From: Oscillospiraceae bacterium
GTDB lineage: Bacteria > Bacillota > Clostridia > Oscillospirales > Oscillospiraceae
Direction: 5' to 3'
Length of the DNA stretch: 7,849 nt
Assembly: GCA_017620315.1 (NCBI GenBank)
Contig: JAFZQQ010000456.1
Location: forward strand, 1 to 7,849
Shown here piece after piece: positions 1 to 5,424 of the stretch. A model generated the notes under the pieces. That model was given only the letters and a program-made list of their open reading frames with translations, searched no databases and was not told the DNA's origin. The stretch's first letter is position 1, and each line of letters opens with the position of its first letter. Position numbers and translations under genes: made by a program.

Positions 1-1184
1 CTTGCAAGATACTCCTCTGTTTTCTGCTTTGCCCTGGCCGTTGCCTCAGTCTTCGTTTCCAGCGCATCACAAAGGTCCCGATAATAGCTGATTTTCTTGG
101 AGTATGCAGATATCGTTTTGCGCGTTGCTATTTTTTCGGTTATCAGATTATCATAATACTCGGCATCGTTGCCTTCGTCAGACGCCACCAGACTTGTTCC
201 GTCGGACAGATAAACAACTGGATCCTTTTCGTAGGAAGTTATCGAAGCCGAAATTGAGGCATAGCGTTCTTCTACGACAGCCATCTTCCGTCTTGTCTCC
301 TCAATAAGCCACTCATAGTAAGTTTTTTCTTGTGCTGCGCTGTTTGAAGTGACGGCATTGATAGCTATATATGAGGTCAGTTGATCCAGCTCAATATCCT
401 TCAACATTGTTGTCATCTGAAGAAGATCATTAAAGGAATAGCCCGTTTTGCTGGATCTGAACCCGGAAGAGTCCGTGTTTTTAACAGCCCTGATGTATTT
501 ATCTACATTTGTCAGCGTTTCGTCGAAAAGCTCGGCTGCCTCGGCATAGTCATAATCCTTATAATCAAAAACGCTGAATGCGTTTCCGATCGTTGAATTA
601 AAATTATTATTGCTCTCATATTCCTTGCGATACGATTGGATGATCGCATTGAGAAGCTGGCACCCGTCCTCGCTTGATAGTCCAAGTCTGCCGTAATCCA
701 GTGTGACCACATACCCGTCAGCGCTTATATCCGTGGCCAGCAGCTGTTTTACGGCATCCATATTTGCGCTTCTGTTCAGGATTCCGTAGTAAAGCGACAT
801 ACGATCCTGAGCCTTCTCGGAAATGAGCCCTTCTATGCTTATGCTGTCGCGCACTTTGTCGGTCTTGAGTACGTCCATTCCAAGCGATTCCATCGCCGAT
901 TCCACGACTACCGACGATTTGAGTCCTGCAATCATATCATCGTCTTTCGCCAAGCTTGTGTTATTATATCCGATTATAGTGGAGGTCTTCTGTTCTGTAA
1001 CGATTTTCTTTCCCAGATGGGCCGATGCGAAAAGCAGCATTCCGACAGAAAGCGCAAGCACAAGCCAAAGCAGGAAAAAGCGCTTCATCCAGTCAAATAT
1101 CAGCAGAATGTCTATCCTTAGCTCGCTTTCGGTGTCCTCCGGCGGACGCACAAGCGTAAGTTGAATATTCTTATCAGTATCCAT
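1..1184 (-). CDS. Wzz-like chain-length determinant paralog 2 (3' end cut by window)
   Basis: This is the second of two tandem Wzz-like polysaccharide co-polymerase proteins. The reading frame starts at ATG 1184 and stays open to base 1, giving 394 residues without the C-terminus. A short cytoplasmic N-terminus (about residues 1-34) leads to one membrane segment (about 36-54), then a long extracytoplasmic alpha-helical region. It aligns by eye with the upstream gene product along its length: LDYGRLGL against FNYAGLGF, FDYKDYDYAEA against LDYNDYDYAKA, and SSKTGYSFNDL (about 244-254) against SSETGYSFDDL. A TGAGGTGA ribosome binding site (1191-1198) overlaps the stop codon of the upstream gene, and the start lies 11 nt after that stop, so the two are surely cotranscribed. 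Wzz-family proteins set the chain length of surface polysaccharide. The C-terminal membrane segment expected for the family lies outside the window. The family call comes from topology and paralogy; the polymer is unknown. Confidence 0.75.
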   Translation of the reverse strand, partial: MDTDKNIQLTLVRPPEDTESELRIDILLIFDWMKRFFLLWLVLALSVGMLLFASAHLGKKIVTEQKTSTIIGYNNTSLAKDDDMIAGLKSSVVVESAMESLGMDVLKTDKVRDSISIEGLISEKAQDRMSLYYGILNRSANMDAVKQLLATDISADGYVVTLDYGRLGLSSEDGCQLLNAIIQSYRKEYESNNNFNSTIGNAFSVFDYKDYDYAEAAELFDETLTNVDKYIRAVKNTDSSGFRSSKTGYSFNDLLQMTTMLKDIELDQLTSYIAINAVTSNSAAQEKTYYEWLIEETRRKMAVVEERYASISASITSYEKDPVVYLSDGTSLVASDEGNDAEYYDNLITEKIATRKTISAYSKKISYYRDLCDALETKTEATARAKQKTEEYLA

Positions 1185-1195
1185 TTGCAGTCACC

Positions 1196-2662
1196 TCAGC
1201 GCTTTTTACTGTTTTTTTTCGGTTTTTCGCTTTCCTGCCCGACGTCCTCAGCAAGCTTTTTTTGCCGTTTGATCAGCTCGCCAGGCAGCAGTGCCAAAAC
1301 CGCCGCACAGAGCAGATACACTCCGAGTATCAGTATCTCCCAATAGATTATATTATTTACAGACCCCTTCACCAGTTCTATAGCCGATTTGGATTCTCCC
1401 GATGACAGATTATCGACACTAAATGCCTGCTTTAAATGAATATTGCGATAATAATCTGTCGCAGTCTTATTCGTCAGCAAAACCAGCTCATCAATCTTGT
1501 CGCTGGCTGCCTTGAGCATATCCGTAACATCCGAAGCGCTTCCGGTTCCTATTCCCTCGCGAAGATTCTCGGCATATTTTCGATATTGTGTCAGTTCCTC
1601 ATTGATGTTGGTTATTTCGACCTTGCAATCGATCCTCTGTTGTATCAGAGCGTCATATGTTTCCGAATGCCGCGTGATTTCATAACCGGCCATTGTAATA
1701 CCTTCCGTGTTTTCGCCGGTAATATAGCTTGCAATAACTGCCCGCGTTTTAACATAGCTGCCGATAAGCTCATCCAAAGTGGTGAGCATTTGATTCTGCG
1801 CTTCCAGTTCATGCTCGAGCTGCTTTATCTTGTACTCATAGTAATCCACGAGTTCCCAACGGGACTTTGTCATGTTGTTCACGGATACATACGAAGAAAT
1901 CCTGTAAAGGTCTTTTGATTTCATTGCGTCTATTGCATCGATCAAATCGTCGAATGAATAGCCGGTTTCACTGGATGTAAAACGAGAATCGTCAGTTTTT
2001 GCGATAGCATTGATGTATCCCCTCAGCAGCGTGAGATTGGCGTCAAGCACTTCAACCGCTTTGGCATAATCATAATCGTTGTAGTCGAGCGCTTTTACGC
2101 TGTGTTCAAAGGATGAACTGTATCCGTAGAGCCCATAGAATCTGCTTTCGTATTTGGAAAGAATGGCATTCAGCAGTTCTGTCCCCTGCTGGTCGTTAAA
2201 TCCAAGTCCGGCATAATTGAAGGAAAGCGTATACTGCGTAGGATAGTAACTCCGGCTCTCAACATTCGCGGTAGAAACAGGTTCACCGCTCACAAAGACA
2301 GACTGGTGCTTTGTCACGCTGCTTATGGCAGATGAAGTAATGTTTCCGACCAGTTTTATATTGTTTCTGACTTTATTGATACCCTCATCGTCGAGGCCAA
2401 GGCCGATCTCATCGGCCGCCTCACGGATCACCTCAGCGCTTTTGATTTCGGTCGGATCAAAAATATTCCCCTGCGGATCTTTTCCGGATTCAACGCCGCT
2501 GTAGCTGAAGCTGACGACGGCTTTAGCCACTCCGCTGTTGGATTGCTTGCGCGAGCGCGAAACAACAACTGTCCCGGCAGCCAGAACTGCAATCGCGACC
2601 CAGATCCAAAACAGTTTTTTAAGCTGTCCGAGCAACTTGTTCAAAGGCAAAACAGACTTCAT
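1196..2662 (-). CDS. Wzz/FepE/Etk-like chain-length determinant paralog 1
   Basis: This 488-residue protein has the two-membrane-segment layout of Wzz polysaccharide co-polymerases. A first transmembrane helix lies at about 17-35 (LFWIWVAIAVLAAG), followed by a large extracytoplasmic domain. A second helix lies at about 438-460 (IYWEILILGVYLLCAAVLAL), and a lysine-rich cytoplasmic tail ends the protein. The stretch just after the first helix (VSFSYSGVESGKDPQGN, about 50-66, then an EIKSAEVI segment) resembles Wzz N-terminal domains of Gram-positive polysaccharide operons. Residues about 265-300 and 335-370 look like a coiled-coil hairpin. The start at 2662 is chosen because GAGAGGA (2669-2675) sits 6 nt upstream; the frame runs open to an ATG at 2749, but that start has no such site and adds 29 implausible residues. 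No kinase domain is present, so any partner tyrosine kinase would be encoded separately. The family is fairly sure; the polymer is not known. Confidence 0.8.
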   Translation of the reverse strand: MKSVLPLNKLLGQLKKLFWIWVAIAVLAAGTVVVSRSRKQSNSGVAKAVVSFSYSGVESGKDPQGNIFDPTEIKSAEVIREAADEIGLGLDDEGINKVRNNIKLVGNITSSAISSVTKHQSVFVSGEPVSTANVESRSYYPTQYTLSFNYAGLGFNDQQGTELLNAILSKYESRFYGLYGYSSSFEHSVKALDYNDYDYAKAVEVLDANLTLLRGYINAIAKTDDSRFTSSETGYSFDDLIDAIDAMKSKDLYRISSYVSVNNMTKSRWELVDYYEYKIKQLEHELEAQNQMLTTLDELIGSYVKTRAVIASYITGENTEGITMAGYEITRHSETYDALIQQRIDCKVEITNINEELTQYRKYAENLREGIGTGSASDVTDMLKAASDKIDELVLLTNKTATDYYRNIHLKQAFSVDNLSSGESKSAIELVKGSVNNIIYWEILILGVYLLCAAVLALLPGELIKRQKKLAEDVGQESEKPKKNSKKR

Positions 2663-2766
2663 ACGGATTCCTCTCGCAATGATTATTTGAGGTGCAAAAA
2701 CGCGGCTTAAGCATATATTTGTCAACGAAAAGGCTGATGCGCATTTCACACCAGATTACTTTTGAT

Positions 2767-2795
2767 AATCTACCACATATTTAATGAAAAAGCAA
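2767..2795 (-). promoter_or_regulatory. Candidate sigma-A promoter for the Wzz-like operon
   Basis: On the minus strand a TTGCTT -35-like box (2790-2795) and a TAGATT -10-like box (2767-2772) are spaced by exactly 17 nt. The match is moderate (3/6 and 4/6). It would give a leader of roughly 100 nt before the start codon at 2662. A full TTGACA nearer the gene (2720-2725) has no -10 partner and was not chosen. Confidence 0.35.
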
Positions 2796-2841
2796 TAGAT
2801 AAACCGCTCAAACAGTGTCATTCCGCTGCGTTCCGTATACA

Positions 2842-2873
2842 CAAAACGGCGGCGCAGAAGCGCCGCCGTTTTG
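2842..2873 (-). terminator. Intrinsic terminator of the spore protein gene
   Basis: A perfect 14-bp inverted repeat (2842-2855 and 2860-2873) closes a 4-nt loop. The stem has a G+C-rich core, and its AAAA/TTTT ends supply the U-run. It begins 13 nt after the SASP stop codon, so it most likely ends that transcript and insulates the Wzz-like operon. The A/T arms are symmetric, so it could work in both directions. Confidence 0.85.
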
Positions 2874-2886
2874 TTGAAATGTTCAA

Positions 2887-3084
2887 TTACAGGCTCTTTT
2901 CGTAGCTCTCGATCATCTTCTTGACCATCTGGCCGCCGACTGAGCCCGCCTCGCGGGAGGTCAGGTCGCCGTTGTAGCCCTGCTTGAGATTGACGCCGAC
3001 CTCAGAGGCGGCCTCCATCTTGAACTTATCCATAGCGCTGCGCGCCTCGGGGATATTGATCTGATTGCTGTTCTTACCGGACAT
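2887..3084 (-). CDS. Alpha/beta-type small acid-soluble spore protein (SASP)
   Basis: This 65-residue protein is a typical alpha/beta-type SASP. These proteins coat spore DNA, hold it in an A-like form that resists UV and chemicals, and are degraded at germination. The recognition site of the germination protease GPR is visible as ASEVGVNL (26-33), with cleavage expected between Glu28 and Val29. The second conserved block, GYNGDLTSREAGSVGGQMVK (36-55), is the DNA-binding family signature. The start at 3084 is set by AAAGGAG (3093-3099), 8 nt upstream; the open frame reaches 3198, but the extra N-terminal residues have no SASP similarity. The gene appears to be monocistronic, with a sigma-G-like promoter upstream and a strong terminator downstream, as expected for expression in the forespore. 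It shows that the organism, or a recent ancestor, makes endospores. Confidence 0.96.
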   Translation of the reverse strand: MSGKNSNQINIPEARSAMDKFKMEAASEVGVNLKQGYNGDLTSREAGSVGGQMVKKMIESYEKSL

Positions 3085-3140
3085 GATTAAAACTCCTTTT
3101 TGAATCATTTTTGCATTGGCATTGTTGGGTATCGCAAGCA

Positions 3141-3170
3141 TAGCTTGCCCGTAATGCCGCCGATTATTCG
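3141..3170 (-). promoter_or_regulatory. Candidate sigma-G (forespore) promoter of the SASP gene
   Basis: On the minus strand CGAATA (3165-3170; the GAATA core fits the sigma-G -35 pattern GHATR) is followed after 17 nt by CAAGCTA (3141-3147), which matches the CATACTA-like -10 at 5 of 7 positions. The expected start lies about 50 nt upstream of the SASP ATG. A 6+3+6 palindrome, GCAAGCATAGCTTGC (3134-3148), overlaps the -10. Confidence 0.4.
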
Positions 3171-3303
3171 GTTTTTTCGCTCCAAATGCTGGAATCACGT
3201 CTTTTCAGAACGCCCTGATCGAATGCTCAGCGCAGGACACATTTCTTATTGACAGGCATACGGCATTTTACTCTTCAGGCATATTATTCAGCTATTTCAT
3301 CAC

Positions 3304-3356
3304 ATAAACTAAGTAACGCTTCCCAGCCTTTTCGCCCGGAAGCGTTACTTGTTTAT
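3304..3356 (-). repeat. Long near-perfect palindrome, possible terminator of the ECF gene
   Basis: The two arms are 3304-3323 and 3338-3356. They pair over 19 bp with a single unpaired T at 3310, closing a 14-nt loop (3324-3337). The inner 13 bp (AAGTAACGCTTCC and its complement) are perfect. It lies 27 nt after the stop codon of the ECF S-component gene, so it may end that transcript. It has no proper run of Ts on either side, so a regulatory or mobile-repeat origin is also possible. The rest of the 298-bp gap between 3085 and 3382 holds only the SASP leader and promoter. Confidence 0.6.
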
Positions 3357-3382
3357 CCGCGGACTCTTTTCACTGTCCCTTT

Positions 3383-3937
3383 TTATGTCCTCATGGCGTC
3401 GAGCTGGCCTGTGCTCTTGAGCGCCGGTCTTATCGCAATATAGAGTATCGGAGCAATGACCATTGCCGCAACCGCGTTGATCGAAGACGCAGGGAGCTTA
3501 CCCGCCATCGCCGCCAAAACGCCTTCCATCGGCACGCTGGCAACAAAGCGCTGCATCACAAAGGTCTTCAGCATATAGAGCGCGACATAAGTCCAGGCTC
3601 CGGCGGTGCAGGCAACAATGTTGCGCTTGTGATCCTCGGCATTTTTCCCGTTTGCAAAGGCTATCTTTCCGCAGACCCATGCCATCGCAAACTTGGAAAC
3701 GAAGGTGATAATGCCTTCAAAACCATAGCCCGTCTGGATGTCATAAATGAGGCTGCCGAGCCCGGAGGCCATCCCGCCCATAACAGGCCCCAACAGAAGA
3801 CTGCCCAACAGCGAGACCGGATTCGCAAGACGCACCTTGCTGCCCAGCAGTGGGAACGCAATAAGCGTTGCAACGTATACAAGCGCGGTCATCAACGCTG
3901 CATATATCATTTTTCTGGTCGTAAGCTTTGTTTGCAT
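3383..3937 (-). CDS. ECF transporter S component (substrate-binding membrane subunit)
   Basis: This 184-residue hydrophobic protein has about six membrane segments (roughly 12-32, 42-62, 72-95, 107-127, 135-150 and 152-170). It resembles S components of energy-coupling factor vitamin transporters, most like the broad ECF-ribofla_trS/COG4720 group. The first helix has the small-residue pattern (KMIYAALMTALVYVATLIAF) that in S components contacts EcfT. The central GSLLLGPVMGGMASGLGSLI and the later TGYGFEGIITFVSKF also fit. No EcfA or EcfT gene is in the window, so it probably uses a shared, distant energizing module (group II). The start at 3937 is preferred because AAGGGGGAG (3945-3953) lies 7 nt upstream; the ATG at 3943, two codons earlier, is only 1 nt from it. 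The 94-nt gap after the peroxidase gene has no clear terminator, so read-through is likely. No known riboswitch was recognised and the substrate is not predictable. Confidence 0.72.
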   Translation of the reverse strand: MQTKLTTRKMIYAALMTALVYVATLIAFPLLGSKVRLANPVSLLGSLLLGPVMGGMASGLGSLIYDIQTGYGFEGIITFVSKFAMAWVCGKIAFANGKNAEDHKRNIVACTAGAWTYVALYMLKTFVMQRFVASVPMEGVLAAMAGKLPASSINAVAAMVIAPILYIAIRPALKSTGQLDAMRT

Positions 3938-4031
3938 GGTCATACTCCCCCTTCAGATTCTGACCATACGATACCCGTTCTCTGATTACATTAAAATACC
4001 CAAAACCATTATTTTTTATAATACCAGATTG

Positions 4032-4571
4032 TTACAGCAGTGCTTCTACCGCTTCTTTGACCTTGTTCATCGGATCAGTTGGTTCAAAACGGCCCGCGAT
4101 ATTGCCCTCGCGGTCGATCAGGATCTTAGTAAAGTTCCATTTGATGCTGCCGTTGTTCTTATAGTCCTTGTCCATCTTTTTGACAATCGGCGCAAGCGCA
4201 AGTCCGGCCGCGCCCTTGAATCCGCCGAAGGTCGTGTTTCCGGTCAGCCATTGGTACAGCGGACTCGCCTGCTCGCCGTTGACGTCGATCTTCGCATACT
4301 GCGGAAAGGTAATGCCGAAGCGCCCTGTGCAGAAGGTGTGTATCTCCTCGTCGGAGCCCGGAGCCTGATTTGCAAACTGATTGCACGGAAAATCAAGTAT
4401 CTCCAGTCCTTTCTCATGATCGGCATCGTACAACTCCTGCAGTTCCTTATACTGAGGAGTAAATCCGCAGCCAGTTGCGGTGTTGACGATAAGCAGCACC
4501 TTGCCCTTGAAATCGCTGAGCGCGACGTCCTCCCCCTTGCGGGTCTTCACCGTAAAATCGTAAACATTCAT
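4032..4571 (-). CDS. gpx: Glutathione peroxidase family thiol peroxidase (two-Cys type)
   Basis: This 179-residue protein is a full-length member of the glutathione peroxidase family, which reduces hydrogen peroxide and organic hydroperoxides. The catalytic tetrad is visible: peroxidatic Cys35 in ATGCGFTPQY, Gln65 in FPCNQF, and Trp145 with Asn146 in KWNFTKILIDREG. Cys35 is an ordinary cysteine codon, not selenocysteine. A second cysteine, Cys81 (FCTGRFGITFP), lies 46 residues after Cys35, the position of the resolving cysteine in thioredoxin-dependent members. The reductant is therefore probably thioredoxin rather than glutathione. It has no signal peptide and should be cytoplasmic. The start at 4571 is fixed by AAGGAGG (4580-4586), 8 nt upstream; the frame is open to 4688, but that extension crosses the promoter and hairpin. 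A strong promoter and a MarR-like palindrome precede it. The ECF S-component gene lies 94 nt downstream. Confidence 0.95.
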   Translation of the reverse strand: MNVYDFTVKTRKGEDVALSDFKGKVLLIVNTATGCGFTPQYKELQELYDADHEKGLEILDFPCNQFANQAPGSDEEIHTFCTGRFGITFPQYAKIDVNGEQASPLYQWLTGNTTFGGFKGAAGLALAPIVKKMDKDYKNNGSIKWNFTKILIDREGNIAGRFEPTDPMNKVKEAVEALL

Positions 4572-4597
4572 TGATATGTCCTCCTTGTTTAATTTTG

Positions 4598-4617
4598 TTT
4601 GATTCAATTGAGTTAAA
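4598..4617. promoter_or_regulatory. MarR-like operator at the peroxidase transcription start
   Basis: A 20-bp interrupted palindrome, TTTGATTCAATTGAGTTAAA, is centred between 4607 and 4608. Its core TCAATTGA (4604-4611) is perfect and 8 of 10 base pairs are symmetric. It lies just downstream of the -10 box and covers the expected start of transcription. Its size and TTCAATTGA-type core are typical of MarR-family sites. Repression relieved by peroxide or electrophiles is an inference; no regulator gene is in the window. Confidence 0.5.
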
Positions 4618-4620
4618 TCG

Positions 4621-4649
4621 ATATTAGCAAATAAAAATAGATTTGTCAA
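4621..4649 (-). promoter_or_regulatory. Sigma-A promoter of the peroxidase gene
   Basis: A perfect TTGACA -35 box (4644-4649) is followed after 17 nt by TAATAT (4621-4626), preceded by TGC, an extended -10 element. Transcription should start near 4614, giving a leader of about 43 nt. This is one of the clearest promoters in the window. Confidence 0.8.
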
Positions 4650-4682
4650 GGGGTATGCAAAAAAATGTTTTCGCATACCCCT
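4649..4682 (-). terminator. Hairpin after the SLH gene, abutting the next promoter
   Basis: Arms 4649-4658 (AGGGGTATGC) and 4673-4682 form a perfect 10-bp stem. The loop holds AAAA and TTTT tracts that can extend pairing past one bulged base. The hairpin starts 10 nt after the SLH stop codon. Its minus-strand 3' side is not a clean U-run but runs into TTGACAAATCTATTTTT, because its last base is also the last base of the -35 box of the peroxidase gene. Confidence 0.65.
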
Positions 4683-4692
4683 CTGCATTTCC

Positions 4693-5424
4693 TTATTCCG
4701 CTTCCGTCAGCGCATAAAACCGCACAAGCACCGTGGCAAGCTCTGCACGGGTGGTATGGCCCGCCGGCAGATAGTAACCTCCGCTGCCTCGCATGACCTT
4801 GTTGATGTAAAGCCAGCAGACCGCTTCATACGCCCAGTCATGGACCTCAGTTCTGTCCTCTGTTTCAAGCAGCAGCATCCATGTGCCGGAAAAGCCCATG
4901 CCATTCATACGCGCGCAGCGGTAGAGCATCAAGGCAAGCTGCTCTCGCGTGACCGGATCCTGCCAGCCAAAGCGGCCGTCGCCGACGCCGGTGGCGACCT
5001 TGCTCTCCCCCGCCCAGTCGATCGCGGAGCGGTACGGGTTATATGCGTCCATATCGGAATAGCCGATGCGCACGTTGGAGACAGGGCTGCCCATCATGCG
5101 CCAGATGGCGTCGACCGCCTCGCCGCGCGATACAGCGTCGTTGCCGTTGAAGCGGCTCTCGTCCGCGCCGTCACCGACGCCGTCCATCCAACCGTTGCGA
5201 TACGCCGCGACCGCTGCATCGTGATACCACGTGCCGGCGATATCCGCTTCAAACGGTACTTCCGCAGTTGTTTCTTCGGTTTCCGTTTCCTGCGTCTCTT
5301 GCTCCTGCGCCTCTTGCTCCTGCGTCTCCTGTCCGTCTCCCTCGTCCTCGCCCTCGGCAAGGGCGCATGGCGCTGCGAGCAGCAGCGTCAGGATCAGGCA
5401 TATCGCCCCGACCAGTTTTTTCAT
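4693..5424 (-). CDS. Exported protein with three SLH domains
   Basis: This 243-residue protein has a signal peptide (1-23, charged KK, hydrophobic core, ending ALA before Glu24). A Glu/Gln/Thr-rich acidic linker follows (about 24-56), then three S-layer homology domains at about 58-113, 120-175 and 186-240. The SLH signature at each C-terminal helix is VSRGEAV, VTREQLA and TTRAELA. SLH triplets usually bind secondary cell-wall polymers and hold proteins on the surface. Here nothing but the linker is attached, so the protein may be a small wall-binding or S-layer-associated factor. Its ATG overlaps the TGA of the alpha-galactosidase gene (ATGA at 5421-5424), with GGAGGA (5431-5436) 6 nt upstream, so translation is probably coupled. 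The Cys20 context (AAPC) does not fit a lipobox. The domain call is sure; the cellular role is not. Confidence 0.9.
   Translation of the reverse strand: MKKLVGAICLILTLLLAAPCALAEGEDEGDGQETQEQEAQEQETQETETEETTAEVPFEADIAGTWYHDAAVAAYRNGWMDGVGDGADESRFNGNDAVSRGEAVDAIWRMMGSPVSNVRIGYSDMDAYNPYRSAIDWAGESKVATGVGDGRFGWQDPVTREQLALMLYRCARMNGMGFSGTWMLLLETEDRTEVHDWAYEAVCWLYINKVMRGSGGYYLPAGHTTRAELATVLVRFYALTEAE
5291..5335 (-). repeat. Three imperfect 15-bp tandem repeats in the SLH gene linker
   Basis: Units 5291-5305, 5306-5320 and 5321-5335 begin TGCGTCTCTTGCTCC, TGCGCCTCTTGCTCC and TGCGTCTCCTGTCCG. They encode pentapeptide-like Glu/Gln/Thr/Ala steps of the acidic linker. Units one and two differ at one base; the third is more diverged. 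Such in-frame repeats can change linker length by slippage without shifting the frame. Confidence 0.75.

Noticed and set aside
2720..2725. Perfect TTGACA on the minus strand as the Wzz operon -35 box
   Set aside because: No -10-like hexamer occurs 16-18 nt downstream (the sequence there reads GCGTTT or CGTTTT).
2663..2749. N-terminal extension of the first Wzz-like protein to ATG 2749
   Set aside because: A strong GAGAGGA site lies 6 nt before the ATG at 2662, and the extra residues would precede the normal Wzz N-terminus.
4009..4023. ATTAT-TTTTT-ATAAT as a terminator after the peroxidase gene
   Set aside because: The stem is only five A-T pairs and would not be stable enough to stop RNA polymerase.
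3938..4031. FMN, TPP, cobalamin or similar riboswitch before the ECF S gene
   Set aside because: None of the conserved core sequences of these riboswitches could be recognised in the 94-nt A+T-rich gap, which also seems too short for most of them.
3747..4574. Plus-strand open frame across the ECF and peroxidase genes
   Set aside because: It is antisense to two recognisable genes and to the gap between them, and has no family resemblance.
5363..5368. Possible lipoprotein signal (Cys20) in the SLH protein
   Set aside because: The residues before the cysteine are A-A-P, and Pro at -1 does not fit a lipobox; an ALA signal peptidase I site follows directly.
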